This document shows positions 11,290 to 22,595 of a stretch of 64,000 nt of DNA, one piece after another. The notes under the pieces are model-generated. The model was not told the origin of the DNA. It saw only the letters and a program-made list of their open reading frames with translations, and ran no database searches. Each line of letters starts with the position of its first letter. Within the stretch, counting starts at the first letter, position 1. Source of the stretch: Myxocyprinus asiaticus (taxonomy: Eukaryota; Chordata; Actinopteri; Cypriniformes; Catostomidae); contig NC_059362.1 in assembly GCF_019703515.2 (NCBI RefSeq), positions 22,566,826 through 22,630,825 on the forward strand. The letters run 5' to 3'. The translations under genes and the position numbers were made by a program.

Positions 11290-11510
11290 TGTTTCATATT
11301 TTAGGCAAACTATCCTTTAAAGGAAATGCACCGCAGAAGGTGCGACTCGATTTGTCTGATTTAGACGTGGTATTTTTTATTTTATTTTATTTTTTTGCTA
11401 TAGTGTTTTAGGCAAAAGCTTAAAAAAAAAAAAAAAAAAAAAAACTTGTGCAACTAAATTATCTTCATTATTAGGTTAAAAATTATTCTTTTGTTTTCGG
11501 GAATTTGCGC
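11290..11510. repeat. Dispersed repeat family C, right part, with poly(A)
   Basis: GCAGAAGGTGCGACTCGATT, GTCTGATTTAGAC, AGTGTTTTAGGC, TTGTGCAACTAAATTATC and ATTATTAGG match 47648-47770 in the same order. A pure A run lies at about 11421-11443. Together with 7235-7409 this appears to be one repeat copy split by DIRS copy D2. Confidence 0.5.
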
Positions 11511-13264
11511 TCAAGATCAGCTTTGATTTTGAAAGTGCATGATGCTTCTGATGGCATGAGTCAGGCATGTTTTTTACTGGTCAGAAACTACATTACAGTA
11601 ATGTTTATATATGATGTACATGTTTGTGTGTCTTTTATCATTATTGTATGATGATAGGATGTGTCTAGACTCTGTGTACATGACTGTAATTGGTATTCTC
11701 TTCATGACCGCTAAACCTTGCTGTCAGCTTGTCACCAATTAAGGCCATCATTATTCAAGTAAGACAACTAACAACCCCACAAACCCTCACTGTGCTTAGC
11801 GCTGTGCTAATACTGAATGCCACACAGCCCAATGGACTGAAACAGAGGCTTAATAAGCCAGATTCCATGACAACAAGTGCCACGCTAGCAGGGATATTGC
11901 TGTTCATGTCTTTCTTTTATTAGTTGTAATGCTGGCTGCCTGTCATCACTGAGCCTACTGTAGCCATGTTTTTAACGACACACAGTAGGGCAGACTGTGG
12001 AAAATGCCACAGAATTATAAGTTAATACAAGACGAAATGTTAATGAGGCATACAGGTCATTACAGATCATTCACAGATAAGTTACATTGTTGTGCAGTGC
12101 AGTGGGAACAGTATATATGAGTTATCCCTGAGGTGAAATCCCATTGTAACAGTTTGATTAGAGAGTGTTTCAGAGTGCAGATGCCAGAGGGGAGACTCCC
12201 AGCTCCATTTCTCATAGTGACAGTGGCATTAGGTCATTGAAAGTGTGTCAGGCTGTTCTCTCTGTACATAATGGTAATCTAATACACACTTTTGTCTTTT
12301 CATGTAAACATTTACATCATAGGCATGTGAGTGTCTGATGAAAGGAGACAGAAGCCACATTCACACATGAAACCAATTAAATTGAAGTACCATGTCTACT
12401 ATTTAATTCTGCTATGTCAGAAGTATACATGCTTAAACAGTTATCGCACAGCTCTGTTCACACATTGCACCAATATGCCAGTTTATCAGAAAAGTTATAG
12501 CTTCTTATGATGACAAATTGCTGGTGCTGATTTGCCATCATTTCAACAGCAAGTCCTGTTCACACATGATGTATAAATGGAAAAATGCAGTTAAATTTAT
12601 GGAAAAGGCTGTACTGTATGTGAATGTGACTAGACAAAGAGAAACAGAAAGGGCTGTATCAGTCCTGTTTACAAATTTAAGATTTTCAGTATAGTTTGTT
12701 TTTTTAACTGTTGTTCCACCCAAGTATATAGTGAAATTATACATTGTTTCTTTCCCTCTCTCATTATTTTAATTCTCCATTATTTAAGTCCACAAGTTAT
12801 TGTTTTTACCATTTTGGTCTGTCCTAACATACTAAGATTCAGGTGTTCCTTTATGACTAGGGTTTTCAACTTCATAAAGGCATTGCAAGAGGTTCGTAGA
12901 CTGATATACAGTATATTTAACAATGGATTTAAATGTATCTTTATTTAAAATCCATGTACGAGCCATTATATTGTCTTTGTTTAATTCAGTTGATTCCATA
13001 GAATGTAAAACCATTATTAAACAAATGTAAATGTCTATCTAACAGACAATGGCACCAGGACATAGCAAAGTATGTAAAAGTAGTTGAGAAACTAGATCAG
13101 TACTTATTTGCAAAATTTGCTTTTGTCATTAATGTAATATCATAGTGTTCCTAAGAAAAATCAAGCATTTTATAACAGGGGGTCCCTGGGTGATAAAAGG
13201 TTTACAACCCCAGCTCTATGGCATAATGGCAGATGATTGAAACTCATAGCCAGTTCAGACTCTC

Positions 13265-13311
<47 letters not shown>

Positions 13312-13920
13312 ATTGAATATTTTCATGCAATACTACACAAATGACATTTCAATCATCAATCAATGCCCTTTCCCTCAGAAAAGACCAGTAACTGTCTGGA
13401 CAATGTATTATTTTCGAAATAAATATTAAAGACTTAGCATCATGTTATCTGATACTTTCAATTTTGAATCCCTCCGAGGACACATGCTCCCTGCCCCATC
13501 ATGCACTGCCCTGGCCATGTATGTGTTAAAAGGAGAATGATGACAGCATGGTCCCTAGAGACCCATCACTGCTGTCAGTAGAGAGCAACAGGAAATGCTC
13601 TGGCTTTAGACCTACCAATGGAGTCTTTCAGAGTGAACAGAGCCACACTGTTGGTAAAGAAGACAGAAAGTGATCCATGCACAAATCTCACACACGTACA
13701 CACACAAATAAACATTAAGTATTTGCGTCAACCACCTTGCATGTTCATGACAGCTTAATGAGGCTAGATTTATGAATATAGTTTAAGGGAAGGAGCTCAC
13801 ATATTTCAGCAAGTTTATTTGGTCCAAGTGGGGCAGGTCTGCAGAACGAGAGATTTTTCTTAGACTTTAGTGAAAACTCACATGGACGAGAAGAGAATAT
13901 CAATCTGATCCAAGATCATT
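11511..13920. other. Stretch without recognisable gene
   Basis: AT-rich DNA with no ORF of recognisable content. GTTCACACAT-like words near 12360, 12458 and 12558 hint at a decayed foldback element like that at 21872-22113, but no clear arms can be paired. A (CT)n tract at 13257-13308 is listed separately. Confidence 0.5.
13257..13308. repeat. (CT)n microsatellite
   Basis: About 25 CT units with one early CAC interruption, followed by CAGTATTG. Confidence 0.96.
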
Positions 13921-14195
13921 ATACCAGGAAAGCACCCCTCAAGTCTCGTATGGGCTAACTACAGGAAAATCACTTCTCTAGTTTAACTTTACAATCTAAC
14001 TAAAAGAAAACATTTATCTAGTCTACCTGTACATGCTCTTGTCTATTTTCACTGTACGAGCTAACTTCAGAAAAGCACTCTGTAGTCTCACTGTACAAGA
14101 TGACAACAAATAATGCACTTGTCTAGTTTTACTGTACAAGCTAAAACTACAAGTAAAGCACCCATTTAGTCTCCTGATACAAGCTGTAGGTTTTG
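13921..14195. repeat. Diverged ~40-bp minisatellite
   Basis: Six to seven imperfect units share the order GTACAAGCTAACTACA, GAAAAGCACT, CTAGTCTCACT. Examples start near 13948, 13990, 14030, 14055, 14092 and 14134. Units differ by several bases and one is shortened. The array ends about 60 bp before the Tc1-like relic at 14257. Confidence 0.7.
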
Positions 14196-14256
14196 TCAGT
14201 ATGAGTCTTGAAGTAATAATATAAGTAAAACATTTAGCACTTTGCATACTGGTATA

Positions 14257-15248
14257 CACTGATGAGACAAAACATTATGACCACCTGCCTAATATGCTGT
14301 TGGTCCTCCGTGTGCCACCAAAACAGCATCAAGCTGCCAAGGCATGGACTCTACAAGACCCCTGAAGGTGTCCTGTGGCATCTGGCAACAAGACATTAGC
14401 AGCAGATCCTTCAAGTCCTGTAAGCTGTGAGGTGGAGCCGCCGTGGATCGGACTTGTTCGTCCAGCACATAACACAGACGCTCAATTGGATTGAGATCTG
14501 TGGAATATGGAGACCAGGGCAACACTTTGAATTCTTCATTATGTTCCTCAAACCATTCCCGAACAATGTGTGCACTGTTGCAGGCCGCATTATCCTGCTG
14601 AAAAAGGCCACTGCCATCAGGGAATGCCATTGCCATGAAGGGGTGTACCTGGTCTGCAATGATGTTTAGGTAGGTGGCACATGACAAACTGACATCCACA
14701 TGAATGGCCGGACCCAGTGTTTCCCAGAAGAACATTGCCCAAGCATCACACTCCCTCCACCAGCTTGTCGTCTTCCCACAGTGCATCCTGGTGCCATCAC
14801 TTCCCCAGGTAAATGGTGCACACGTACACATCCGACCACGTGATGTAAAAGAAAACGAAACTCATCGGACCAGACGACCTTCTTCCACTGCTCCAAGGTC
14901 CAGTTCCGATGCTTGCGTGCCCATTGTAAGCTCTTTCAATGGTGGACAGGGGTCATCATGGGCACTCTGACTGGTCTGTGGCTATGAAGCTCCATACACA
15001 GCAGGGTACGATGCACTGTGTGTTATGACACATTCCTCCCATAATCATCATAAAAATGTTCTGTGACTTGTGCCACAGTAGACCTTCTGTGGGTTCAGAC
15101 CAGATGGGATAACATTCATTGCCCTCATGCATACTGATTGTTCGCTTACCATCTAATCTACCCAGACCTTGACATGTGGCCTTGTTAGGAGATGGTCAGT
15201 GCTATTCGCTTCACCTGTGGGTGGTCATAATTTTTAGGCTCATTGGTG
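14257..15248 (-). mobile_element. Tc1-like transposon, internally deleted, with TA duplication
   Basis: CACTGATGAGACAAAACATT at the left is mirrored by the right end, whose complement reads CACCAATGAGCCTAAAAATT, and both continue into ATGACCACC. Each end is flanked by TA, the Tc1/mariner target duplication. At 992 bp it is shorter than usual for the family, because the part encoding the DNA-binding N-terminus is missing or unrecognisable. The transposase lies on the minus strand. The same family occurs as a fragment at 57262-57952. Confidence 0.88.
14289..14920 (-). pseudogene. Tc1-like transposase, C-terminal DDE part, frameshifted
   Basis: The minus strand encodes the DDE catalytic domain of a Tc1-type transposase. 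The first aspartate is in WSDEFRF (frame of 14896-14666). After a frameshift near 14740, the frame of 14831-14289 gives FQQDNAACNSAHIV with the second aspartate and STDLNPIERLCYVL with the glutamate; the DD34E spacing fits. The family cuts and pastes at TA sites in the nucleus. The paired-like HTH N-terminus, which is visible in the related fragment at 57489-57878, is not recognisable here. Frameshifts and the missing N-terminus make it inactive. Confidence 0.88.
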
Positions 15249-16983
15249 TATGTACACACAGGTAAGACATAATTATTGCAAAGGTGTTCAAATAAGGCTT
15301 TTGTTTTTTGTTGAAATATGTGCCATTATCTAAAAGAAATATATAATCTTTTTTTTTTAACAATTTGAAACTTTATAGAGACTTTATTAGAAAGAGTTCT
15401 TTGCCCTGGGGCTTTGCTCACATTCAAAAGCTAGAATAAGTACCAGACAATGCCACTCTAAGGTACGGAACTTCACATAATGTTCCATGTCTTCTGCACT
15501 GTCTGCCTTCCTGTCCCCACCCCTCGTAAGAAGGTGAAAGACAAAGCGCCCTGCATGAGTAGCAACCATCGATAGCCTGTGGGGAAATTGCACAGGGGGG
15601 AGGAATGGATAAAATAAAAGTAAGAGGAGGAACAGTAATGAACTGTAAGATTGAGCACATTCTGACACATACAACACATTCATAGGGTGAGTAAATAGTG
15701 ACAGAATTTTCATTTTTCGGTGAACTATTCATTTAAATGTTGCATTAGTTTCTTTAACTCAGCAATGTGAAAAATGACAATAAAGCTGAATTTGAAACTG
15801 CGTAAATAAACTGTTAATTCTGTATTTTGTTTCTCATGAAAGTTAGTTTGACATTTGCATGGAGTTGAATGTATTTAACAAAATGGTCTACCTTTAGTTG
15901 CCTTAGTAACAGCGATTTTATGAAATCACCATGTGCTTAAATGCCCCCTGCATACTCTCAGACATGGCTATTTCACTCTGCCTCACACCAATTAGGATGA
16001 CTCATGCAGCCACATAAAAAGCTAACGCTTTGACACCAAACCTTTGCTCGCAATCATTTTGCAGTGAATCATGTAAAAATTGCGGAGCACTTAGGGGGTC
16101 TTTAAAATAGCTCTGAATGAGAGGGGGCAGGACACAAACACTTACCAAGTAGATGATGAGCTCTGAAATCACTCAGCCTTGCCTCTTGTGATTAGTGGCT
16201 AATTAGCAATAATATAATGCACTGTGCTAAACTACTTTATGAAGAAAACGGGCGCAGAGTAATGAGTCCTCTTGCACCATATGTTTATTTAATCTCTATC
16301 AATAATGGAGTTATGAAACCCTTGAAAATACAGTGCTAAGTTAACATGATGTCAAGTACTTTTATATTGAATTTTATGCCTAAGTCTATCACTCACAGCC
16401 TCGTTTTCATTCTCGTAAAAAATTAAGGATGGCGCTTCTGTGAATAAGGTTCATATGGCAAAAAGTATGGAAACCACCTTCTAATTAACAGGATTGGCTC
16501 TTCCAATAATTCAAGACAAACCTTAACGAGAAGTGGTCCTGGAGCATGCTTCCCTGTGACTTTGTAATATACAGTATAAAGTGTCACTGATTAATTTCCC
16601 TTCTGCTTCTCTATCTATCTGAGTTTGTACTTACATTGGCAAATATTGTAAGTTTCATTTATCCTTATGCTGTAATAATAACAGGACTGCATCATTAACA
16701 TCTATAGGCCAATACCCTGTCAGCCGTCAACACATCCTTGTACTACATTTAGAGTCCCCAAGCTTTTATGATCAAAGATAATCTTTCATTACAACACATT
16801 ACACAAGTGCATAATAACAGTTAAAATGAATGCACAGATAAATAGAAATTCATATTCATAGCATACTCTCAAATAATTGTACACTGTGTATAATGTCAAA
16901 CTTTTTTCCCTTTCAGAAAATTAAAATTCTTACCTGCTCATCTGAAATGACTGCCTGGCTACTGTCCTCACCCTGTCCTATAT
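15249..16983. other. Stretch without recognisable gene; one foldback-MITE end
   Basis: A single end of the foldback family F (TTTTCATTTTTCGGTGAACTATTCATTTAAA) lies at about 15696-15737; I found no partner arm upstream. The minus-strand ORF at 15387-15713 has no recognisable domain. Nothing else can be named. Confidence 0.5.
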
Positions 16984-16988
16984 CCACA
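16984..16988. repeat. Target-site duplication, left (CCACA)
   Basis: CCACA immediately precedes the LTR and is repeated exactly at 17361-17365. Confidence 0.8.
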
Positions 16989-17360
16989 TGTGGCAGCGGG
17001 GGCGTGGTCAAGCATCTCTCCGGAGAGAGAGAAAGCGGTAAGGGCGCTTACACCTGAGTTAAATTATGTATAACACCTGTCTCTAATTTCAGTGAGCACG
17101 GGGAGAGCGGCATAAATAGAGCCACACCGCAGGTATACGAGAGAGAGCCTGGGCACCAGAGACCCGAGTGTGAAGCGAAGAGTTCATTATTGCAATGTTG
17201 AGAGTTTATTTTGTGAAGTGGTTTGTGTAGTTTGAGACTAGCTTAGTGAACAACATAAAAGCTCTGAGAGTGTATACCTGCTGCAGAGAGGAAAATAAAA
17301 ATTCTTACCTGAACCAGGAAATCTGCTTCTCGCCTCCTCCTTCCACTGAGAAGTGTTGCA
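16989..17360 (+). mobile_element. Solo LTR of an LTR retrotransposon or retrovirus-like element
   Basis: The 372-bp unit begins TGTGGCAGCGGGGGCGTGG and ends AAGTGTTGCA, so it has the TG...CA ends of an LTR. It is flanked by the identical 5-bp repeat CCACA, the integrase signature of Gypsy, BEL and some other LTR elements. A TATA-like GCATAAATAGAG lies near 17110-17121, and AATAAA at about 17293 could serve polyadenylation. No internal coding region or second LTR is present, so it is best explained by recombination between two LTRs. I assigned orientation from the TATA-like and AATAAA signals. The superfamily cannot be told from the LTR alone. Confidence 0.85.
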
Positions 17361-17365
17361 CCACA
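17361..17365. repeat. Target-site duplication, right (CCACA)
   Basis: Exact copy of 16984-16988, directly after the LTR's terminal CA. Confidence 0.8.
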
Positions 17366-17514
17366 TAATCGTAAAAATAAAAAAATTTAAAATGAATAAT
17401 TTCTATGGACACCTTTACATCTCAACTGAACACATGACTTGTATTACTCATGTTATATAGCTAAATTATATTGGCACATGTACATGGGGGCTTTAAGACA
17501 TTTTAAGACATTAG

Positions 17515-17590
17515 GTATAACTTTCTGTAAAGTTGCTTTTGAAATGTGTACTGTTAAAGTTACTATACAAATAAAAATGACTTGACTTGA
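17515..17590 (+). mobile_element. LINE/SINE 3' tail with (TTGAC)n-like end
   Basis: CTGTAAAGTTGCTTTTGAAA, TACTATACAAATAAAAATGA and CTTGACTTGAT form a tail found at the 3' end of many fish L2-type LINEs and dependent SINEs. Only the tail is seen here, so the parent element is unknown. Confidence 0.5.
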
Positions 17591-20497
17591 TCACTGGTCT
17601 TTTCAGTAGTGTTTGTTTGCCTTAGTATTTTATTTCTTGAATGACATCTTTTCCTGATCAACTGTTCCTCTTCTCCCTCTTCTGACTGGACTACCCTGTG
17701 GTTACATTCACCTAGGATCTGATATAAGAAGAACATGCCCAATGCATATCCACTTAATATGTACACTTTCTATAGTAAAAATGTAAAAATAATCAAAATA
17801 AAAGTAAAAATGAAAGTGTTTGGCATCACATCTACCTGAGGATGTTCACACTGAAAGCTTCACATCATCTCATAATGTTCAGAAAACATGGGCCAGACAT
17901 CAACAGCAGTACAGTGGGTATCTAAATAGAATTGGATGACTGTCAACCAAAGGCGCAGTGTGGTGTGATGCGACGCAAAGGACGCTTCCAGTGTGAACAA
18001 TCTCGTTGATTGTAATGCTAGCTATTTAGTTAAAATAAAGTGAAAAAGTAAAGCTGTGTTTACTCTAAATTGTTTTATTGATAGTTGTGGGACTGAATTG
18101 AAGTAGCTAACAAGTTATAGTATAGCCGAAGTGTTGTTAGCTAGATTACAGTACTATCATACCTCTTTATGAGTACAGGTTTTATTTTTTTACGATCCCT
18201 CAGATTTACATTTTTCCCAAGTGCTGCTGGGAAGCACTTCTTTTCATCTTGTCGTCACTCAAAAAGGATTTTTGCTGCTTGTTCAATTTACCAAATTAAG
18301 ATAAACTAAAGCAACACAATTCTAGAATATTTTGTCACAACTTGATTTCATTGCTATGTATCCATTTAAATTTGTAAAATGGAAGTTTACTTAATCCATT
18401 TGACTTGGGACTATATTAATTCTTTTTTCGTGTTAATGTAGCACTGATGAAAATGGGCAGGGGATTTCCATTTTCCAGCATGCTTTGCATGTTTTGCATG
18501 AGACTGGATATGGAGAGTAAATGTTAAAAATTAAGTGTTATTTTATGTGTTTCTGTGTAAGATGAACATAAAAGGGGGATATTATTGTTACTGTTTTGTT
18601 ATGTCGAGATTTCGAAGAGTTTCTGATATGTTGAGCAAACGGTGAGGACAGGTAGATGTGATGCATGAAATTGATTGCTTGCTTTGTGGAGCAATTTCTG
18701 TGCTAATAAACTACAATGTATTAATTCCAACAAGCATTTATTAAGCATGCTAACATTCACTTTCACTAGTTAGTACATGAAGAAATAAAAGAGATTTGTT
18801 TGAGTTATAGTGACATGTCTAATTTTGTTGGGTTTACCAAATTCAACTAGGTTCTTTCTACACAAATAGTTTGTGTTGAAATTACAGTCATTTTAAGTTA
18901 AGAAAACTAAATTCAAATACATGGAACCACTGACCTTGATTGAATCAAGTTCAGCCAAAGAGCTATTTTTTTGAGGGTGTGCAGTGAAACAGCAGTAATG
19001 ATGCGTGTTGTTAGAGGAGATTGCGTGACACTAGCTGGGCATTACCAACTGGTACAACGGAGGAGGTACTTCAGTTTTTGTTTGATTATGACAGACTCAC
19101 GGTCACGCCATTGCCTTACCGTCCGGTATCTCAGACTCCATTACTGTATTTTCAACGTTGATTAAAAATATTTATACAAGGACAGATGCATGATTGGGGG
19201 AAAATTCACCACCTTCGAAGCATTCTATGCCAATTGGTAGTGTTCGGGTGTCATATATTTGGCCATGTAGTGTAACTAGAATTCCTTTAACTAATGCTCA
19301 CATACTTTTAGTAAAACATAAGACTCTTCCACGGAACCTAAGGAACCTTCTTCTCAACATAAATTTACTGTAAAGGGGATGTCAAAACACAGACTAAAGA
19401 AGATTAAATCTCTTAGATCTAGTTTGTCTCTACCCATCTCTCTGCAGATCTCTCCACAGAAGTTTATGATGTAACTCAGGCACAAAGTCATCAAGGTCAA
19501 GGGTCATGTGCATGTTGACAAGTTGACAGTATGCAGAAACATACCCTCTGTCTGCGAGGAAAAGCCCCTGAACTCTGACCCTGACTTTGTGCCATGCTGT
19601 GGTTGGCTGGCCTTGTCTTCTGATTCAACAGTGCCGCATGTGCATGCAAACACACAAAATATTGATATGCAAATTTACTTATCAAATCTAGCAGAATAAT
19701 TGCCTTTTAACATGCCATACTACTTGCAAATCTCCATTTGCATTTTTCTTTCTGTTTATGTGTGACGAGATTTCCAAAACCCCCAGACAGAGGGAAAGGT
19801 GAGAATGCCAAGGAGTCTAGGTCCAAATCCCTGGATTTAGTAGGAACCATTGCTTAGCAACAAGATAGAGGTAGAACCGAGCAACAATGGCCATGTTAGA
19901 TGACTCATTATTGCTGAGGGTCTGATTGTGTATGTGGTCTGTGTATCAATTGAGACTCTGTGTATGTGTGTATAGAAACAATGTGTAACATGCACAAATG
20001 CATGTGTATCCGTCAAATGTTGTATTGGCTTTATTGAAAAGCAAAGACTTATTTAGATGATCAGACTGATTACTATTTAATATCAACATTTTTATATTTG
20101 TTTATCTATGAGGATATTGCTGAACTTGACACACAGATAAATGCTAAATTAGTTTTGTATAGATTTATGATATATTTCTCAGACAAATAGATTTGTTGAT
20201 CTCACTTGCATTATTGTGCAATTCTTGTTGAAATTACTGAAATAGATTCCTGATTTCACATCCACTAAAGTACAATTCTGCTGTAAAATGAAGCACTGCT
20301 CCATTTTTCACAAAATACATTTATAAATAGTCTCTTCTTTGGAGCTGAAATATATCAGTAGAATGTGGATGCACAAATGTCAGCATGCTTGGATCACCAA
20401 ATCTGTGAGTGTCTGTAGATGTCAATTACAAAAAGATTTATGTGTGAATGTAAAAATGAATTTGGTTTGTTTTTAGATAGAGAGTAAAACAATAATT
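17591..20497. other. Stretch without recognisable gene
   Basis: AT-rich, no recognisable coding segment. The ORF at 18971-19165 has no identifiable motif and no splice context. No clear repeat ends could be paired. Confidence 0.5.
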
Positions 20498-20870
20498 GGT
20501 CCAACTTTATATAAGGTGTCTTTAAGTACTATGTACTAACATTAAAATACATACAATACAATGTACTTATTGTTTAACTACATGTTCTGCAAAATTCTCA
20601 CAAGATTCACATTTGCAGCTACTGAGGTTGAGGTACGGGTAGGTTTAGGGGTAGGGTTGGGATTTAGATTAGGATTAGGGTTTTGGTTAAGAGTTGGGGT
20701 AGGGTTAGGTTTAGGATTAGGTATAAGGAAAACAGTGTTACTACAGATGTAATTAAATGCAGGTACTTTAAATGTAAGTACAATGCAACAACATGTATGT
20801 GCATAATAAGTACATTGTATCAAATGCTTAAGTACATAGTAGTTAAAGACACCTAATATAAAGTGGGTCA
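20498..20870. mobile_element. Foldback MITE, family D, with telomere-like centre
   Basis: The left arm (GGTCCAACTTTATATAAGGT, GTCTTTAAGTACTATGTACT) is mirrored by the right arm (AGTACATAGTAGTTAAAGAC, ACCTAATATAAAGTGGGTC), giving arms of about 100 bp. The centre (20633-20725) is a degenerate TTAGGG-like run (GTTTAGGGGTAGGGTTGGG, GGTTAGGTTTAGGATTAGG). Non-coding and non-autonomous. Confidence 0.82.
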
Positions 20871-20989
20871 AAATAATTTCATCACTATGTACTGTATAAT
20901 GTATTGTTTTTTATAATAATAATAAAAAAAAAAAAGTCATGTTCCACTCTAATCTCTGTCTTGGATAGTACTTTTCTGATGCAATTGAA

Positions 20990-21118
20990 ACTTTGTAATG
21001 CAGCACTTTTCATACTACTGTCTCCTTAAGATGAATCGCTTATCTTGTATCCTTCCTCATTTTGTAAGTCGTTTTGGATAAAAGCGTCTGCCAAATAAAT
21101 AAATGTAAATGTAAATGT
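20990..21118 (+). mobile_element. SINE or L2-type LINE 3' end
   Basis: TTTTGTAAGTCGTTTTGGAT, AAAAGCGTCTGCCAAATAAA and a (TAAATG)n-like tail form the conserved 3' end shared by fish SINEs and their partner LINEs. The 5' part is too diverged to recognise a tRNA head. Confidence 0.65.
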
Positions 21119-21871
21119 ATGGGCTTGTAACTGTGGTATAATTAGTTTTATCACATACAGTATAGCCCCCAAAGTGTTTTATATATCTCAGACATAAAGT
21201 TATGCTAAGAATAAACCTGCTGCCACTTATTTCTCTGTTTTAATCATCCAATTACAGTGCATGTCTCATGTGCATCAGTGACATCACAGCTCTTTAATCT
21301 TCAAAGAAACTCAACAAAATGTCCTTCTCTCTTTGACTTTTGAGATATACACACATATACACAAACTCAAACACACAGACACACACAGTACTGCACTGTT
21401 ATGAAACCTACAGAGGAAAGGTTGCACCATCACGTCGAACAATAAGCTCTTGATCTGTAGGAGAGCGGTTAAAGATCTCTCAATGGACGTGCAGATAATC
21501 AGTGAGAGGAAACCAAGTACCCAAAGTGGGTGGTTTAGCATATTAAGAAGGCGGCTCTGTTAATGAGGTGTCTGGATCCAGTCCTATCAGAGTGAAAATG
21601 TTGCATTCAATTGAGGATACTAACAGAACAAATGACAAATGTGACATATCATTCAGTAGCTAAAAAAAACACCATCTGTTCAGACATTTCTCTATTTGCT
21701 CTTCATAATAAAATGCTCAGTCTGACCACCAATTCACGCAGTAACAATAGAATGGTCATTTATTCTCTCAATGAATGTCAGAAATGCAACAAACATTTAA
21801 TTTTTTGTCTGATCGATCGCTTTAACATTTATTCTTTCTGTTGTTGAATGTATTGAATGATTTAAACAATA
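21119..21871. other. Stretch without recognisable gene
   Basis: No recognisable coding or repeat structure apart from short AC-rich runs near 21350-21390. Confidence 0.5.
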
Positions 21872-22113
21872 GTTGCGTTCACACATACAGCCTTTTCCAG
21901 AAAATTACTTTCAATTTCCAGTTAAGAGGTCATGTGTGAACACAACCCTTTTGAAAATACTGGTAAATTTTGTTCTGGCAATTTTCCCTAATGCGAAGTT
22001 GTATCATTACCAATAAATTTCCTTATTTATTACACATTTGGTGCATTTACCAGTAAAGGCAACCCAACAATTTTCCTGTAATTTACCTGGCTGCATGTGT
22101 GAACGGAGCTATT
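21872..22113. mobile_element. Foldback MITE, family E
   Basis: TTGCGTTCACACATACAGCC with AGAAAATTACTT on the left is mirrored by AACAATTTTCCTGTAATTTA and GGCTGCATGTGTGAACGGAG on the right. The interior has further GTGTGAACACAA-like words. No coding potential. Confidence 0.65.
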
Positions 22114-22549
22114 GTAAGTTCATGCTGATGTAATTTAATCTGACTGCTAGATGTTATATGGATTCCAAGCCACGAAGAAACCCAACATCATGTTTGTAAA
22201 TCTACACAACCTTTAGCTTTTCCAAACTTTTCAGAATGATGGAAACCAAATTGAAATTCCATGGCAAAACAAAAACAACAACAACAACATCCAAATGCTT
22301 GAAACCATTTACAACCACCCTCATCCCAGAACACAAGAATGTATGAATTTCTGACATTACTGTTTGGCCATTCAGATTGTTGAGGTAAATATGAATCAGA
22401 GCCCATGAGGCTTTTGGAAATACATCAGAAGGACCAGAGCTGATGGTTTGTTATCTGGATATGTCATTTTTTTGAGGTAGAGATTGCAAATGCATAAGAG
22501 ATGATTCAGCCAATAGGAGGTTGGAACAGTCACGCATGGGACACAGAGT

Positions 22550-22551
<2 letters not shown>

Positions 22552-22595
<44 letters not shown>
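22552..22595. repeat. (GA)n microsatellite
   Basis: About 20 GA units with two AAA interruptions. Confidence 0.95.

Noticed and set aside
15387..15732. Two overlapping minus-strand frames of about 100 codons
   Set aside because: No recognisable motif, and they overlap a single foldback-MITE end, so they are probably chance frames.
18971..19165. 64-codon frame MRVCSETAVM
   Set aside because: No homology recognised and no supporting signals.
20633..20725. Interstitial telomere from a chromosome fusion
   Set aside because: The run is short, degenerate and sits between the arms of a MITE.
20561..20871. Open frames on both strands with GLGLGF and NPNPNP repeats
   Set aside because: Translations of the telomere-like core of a foldback MITE.
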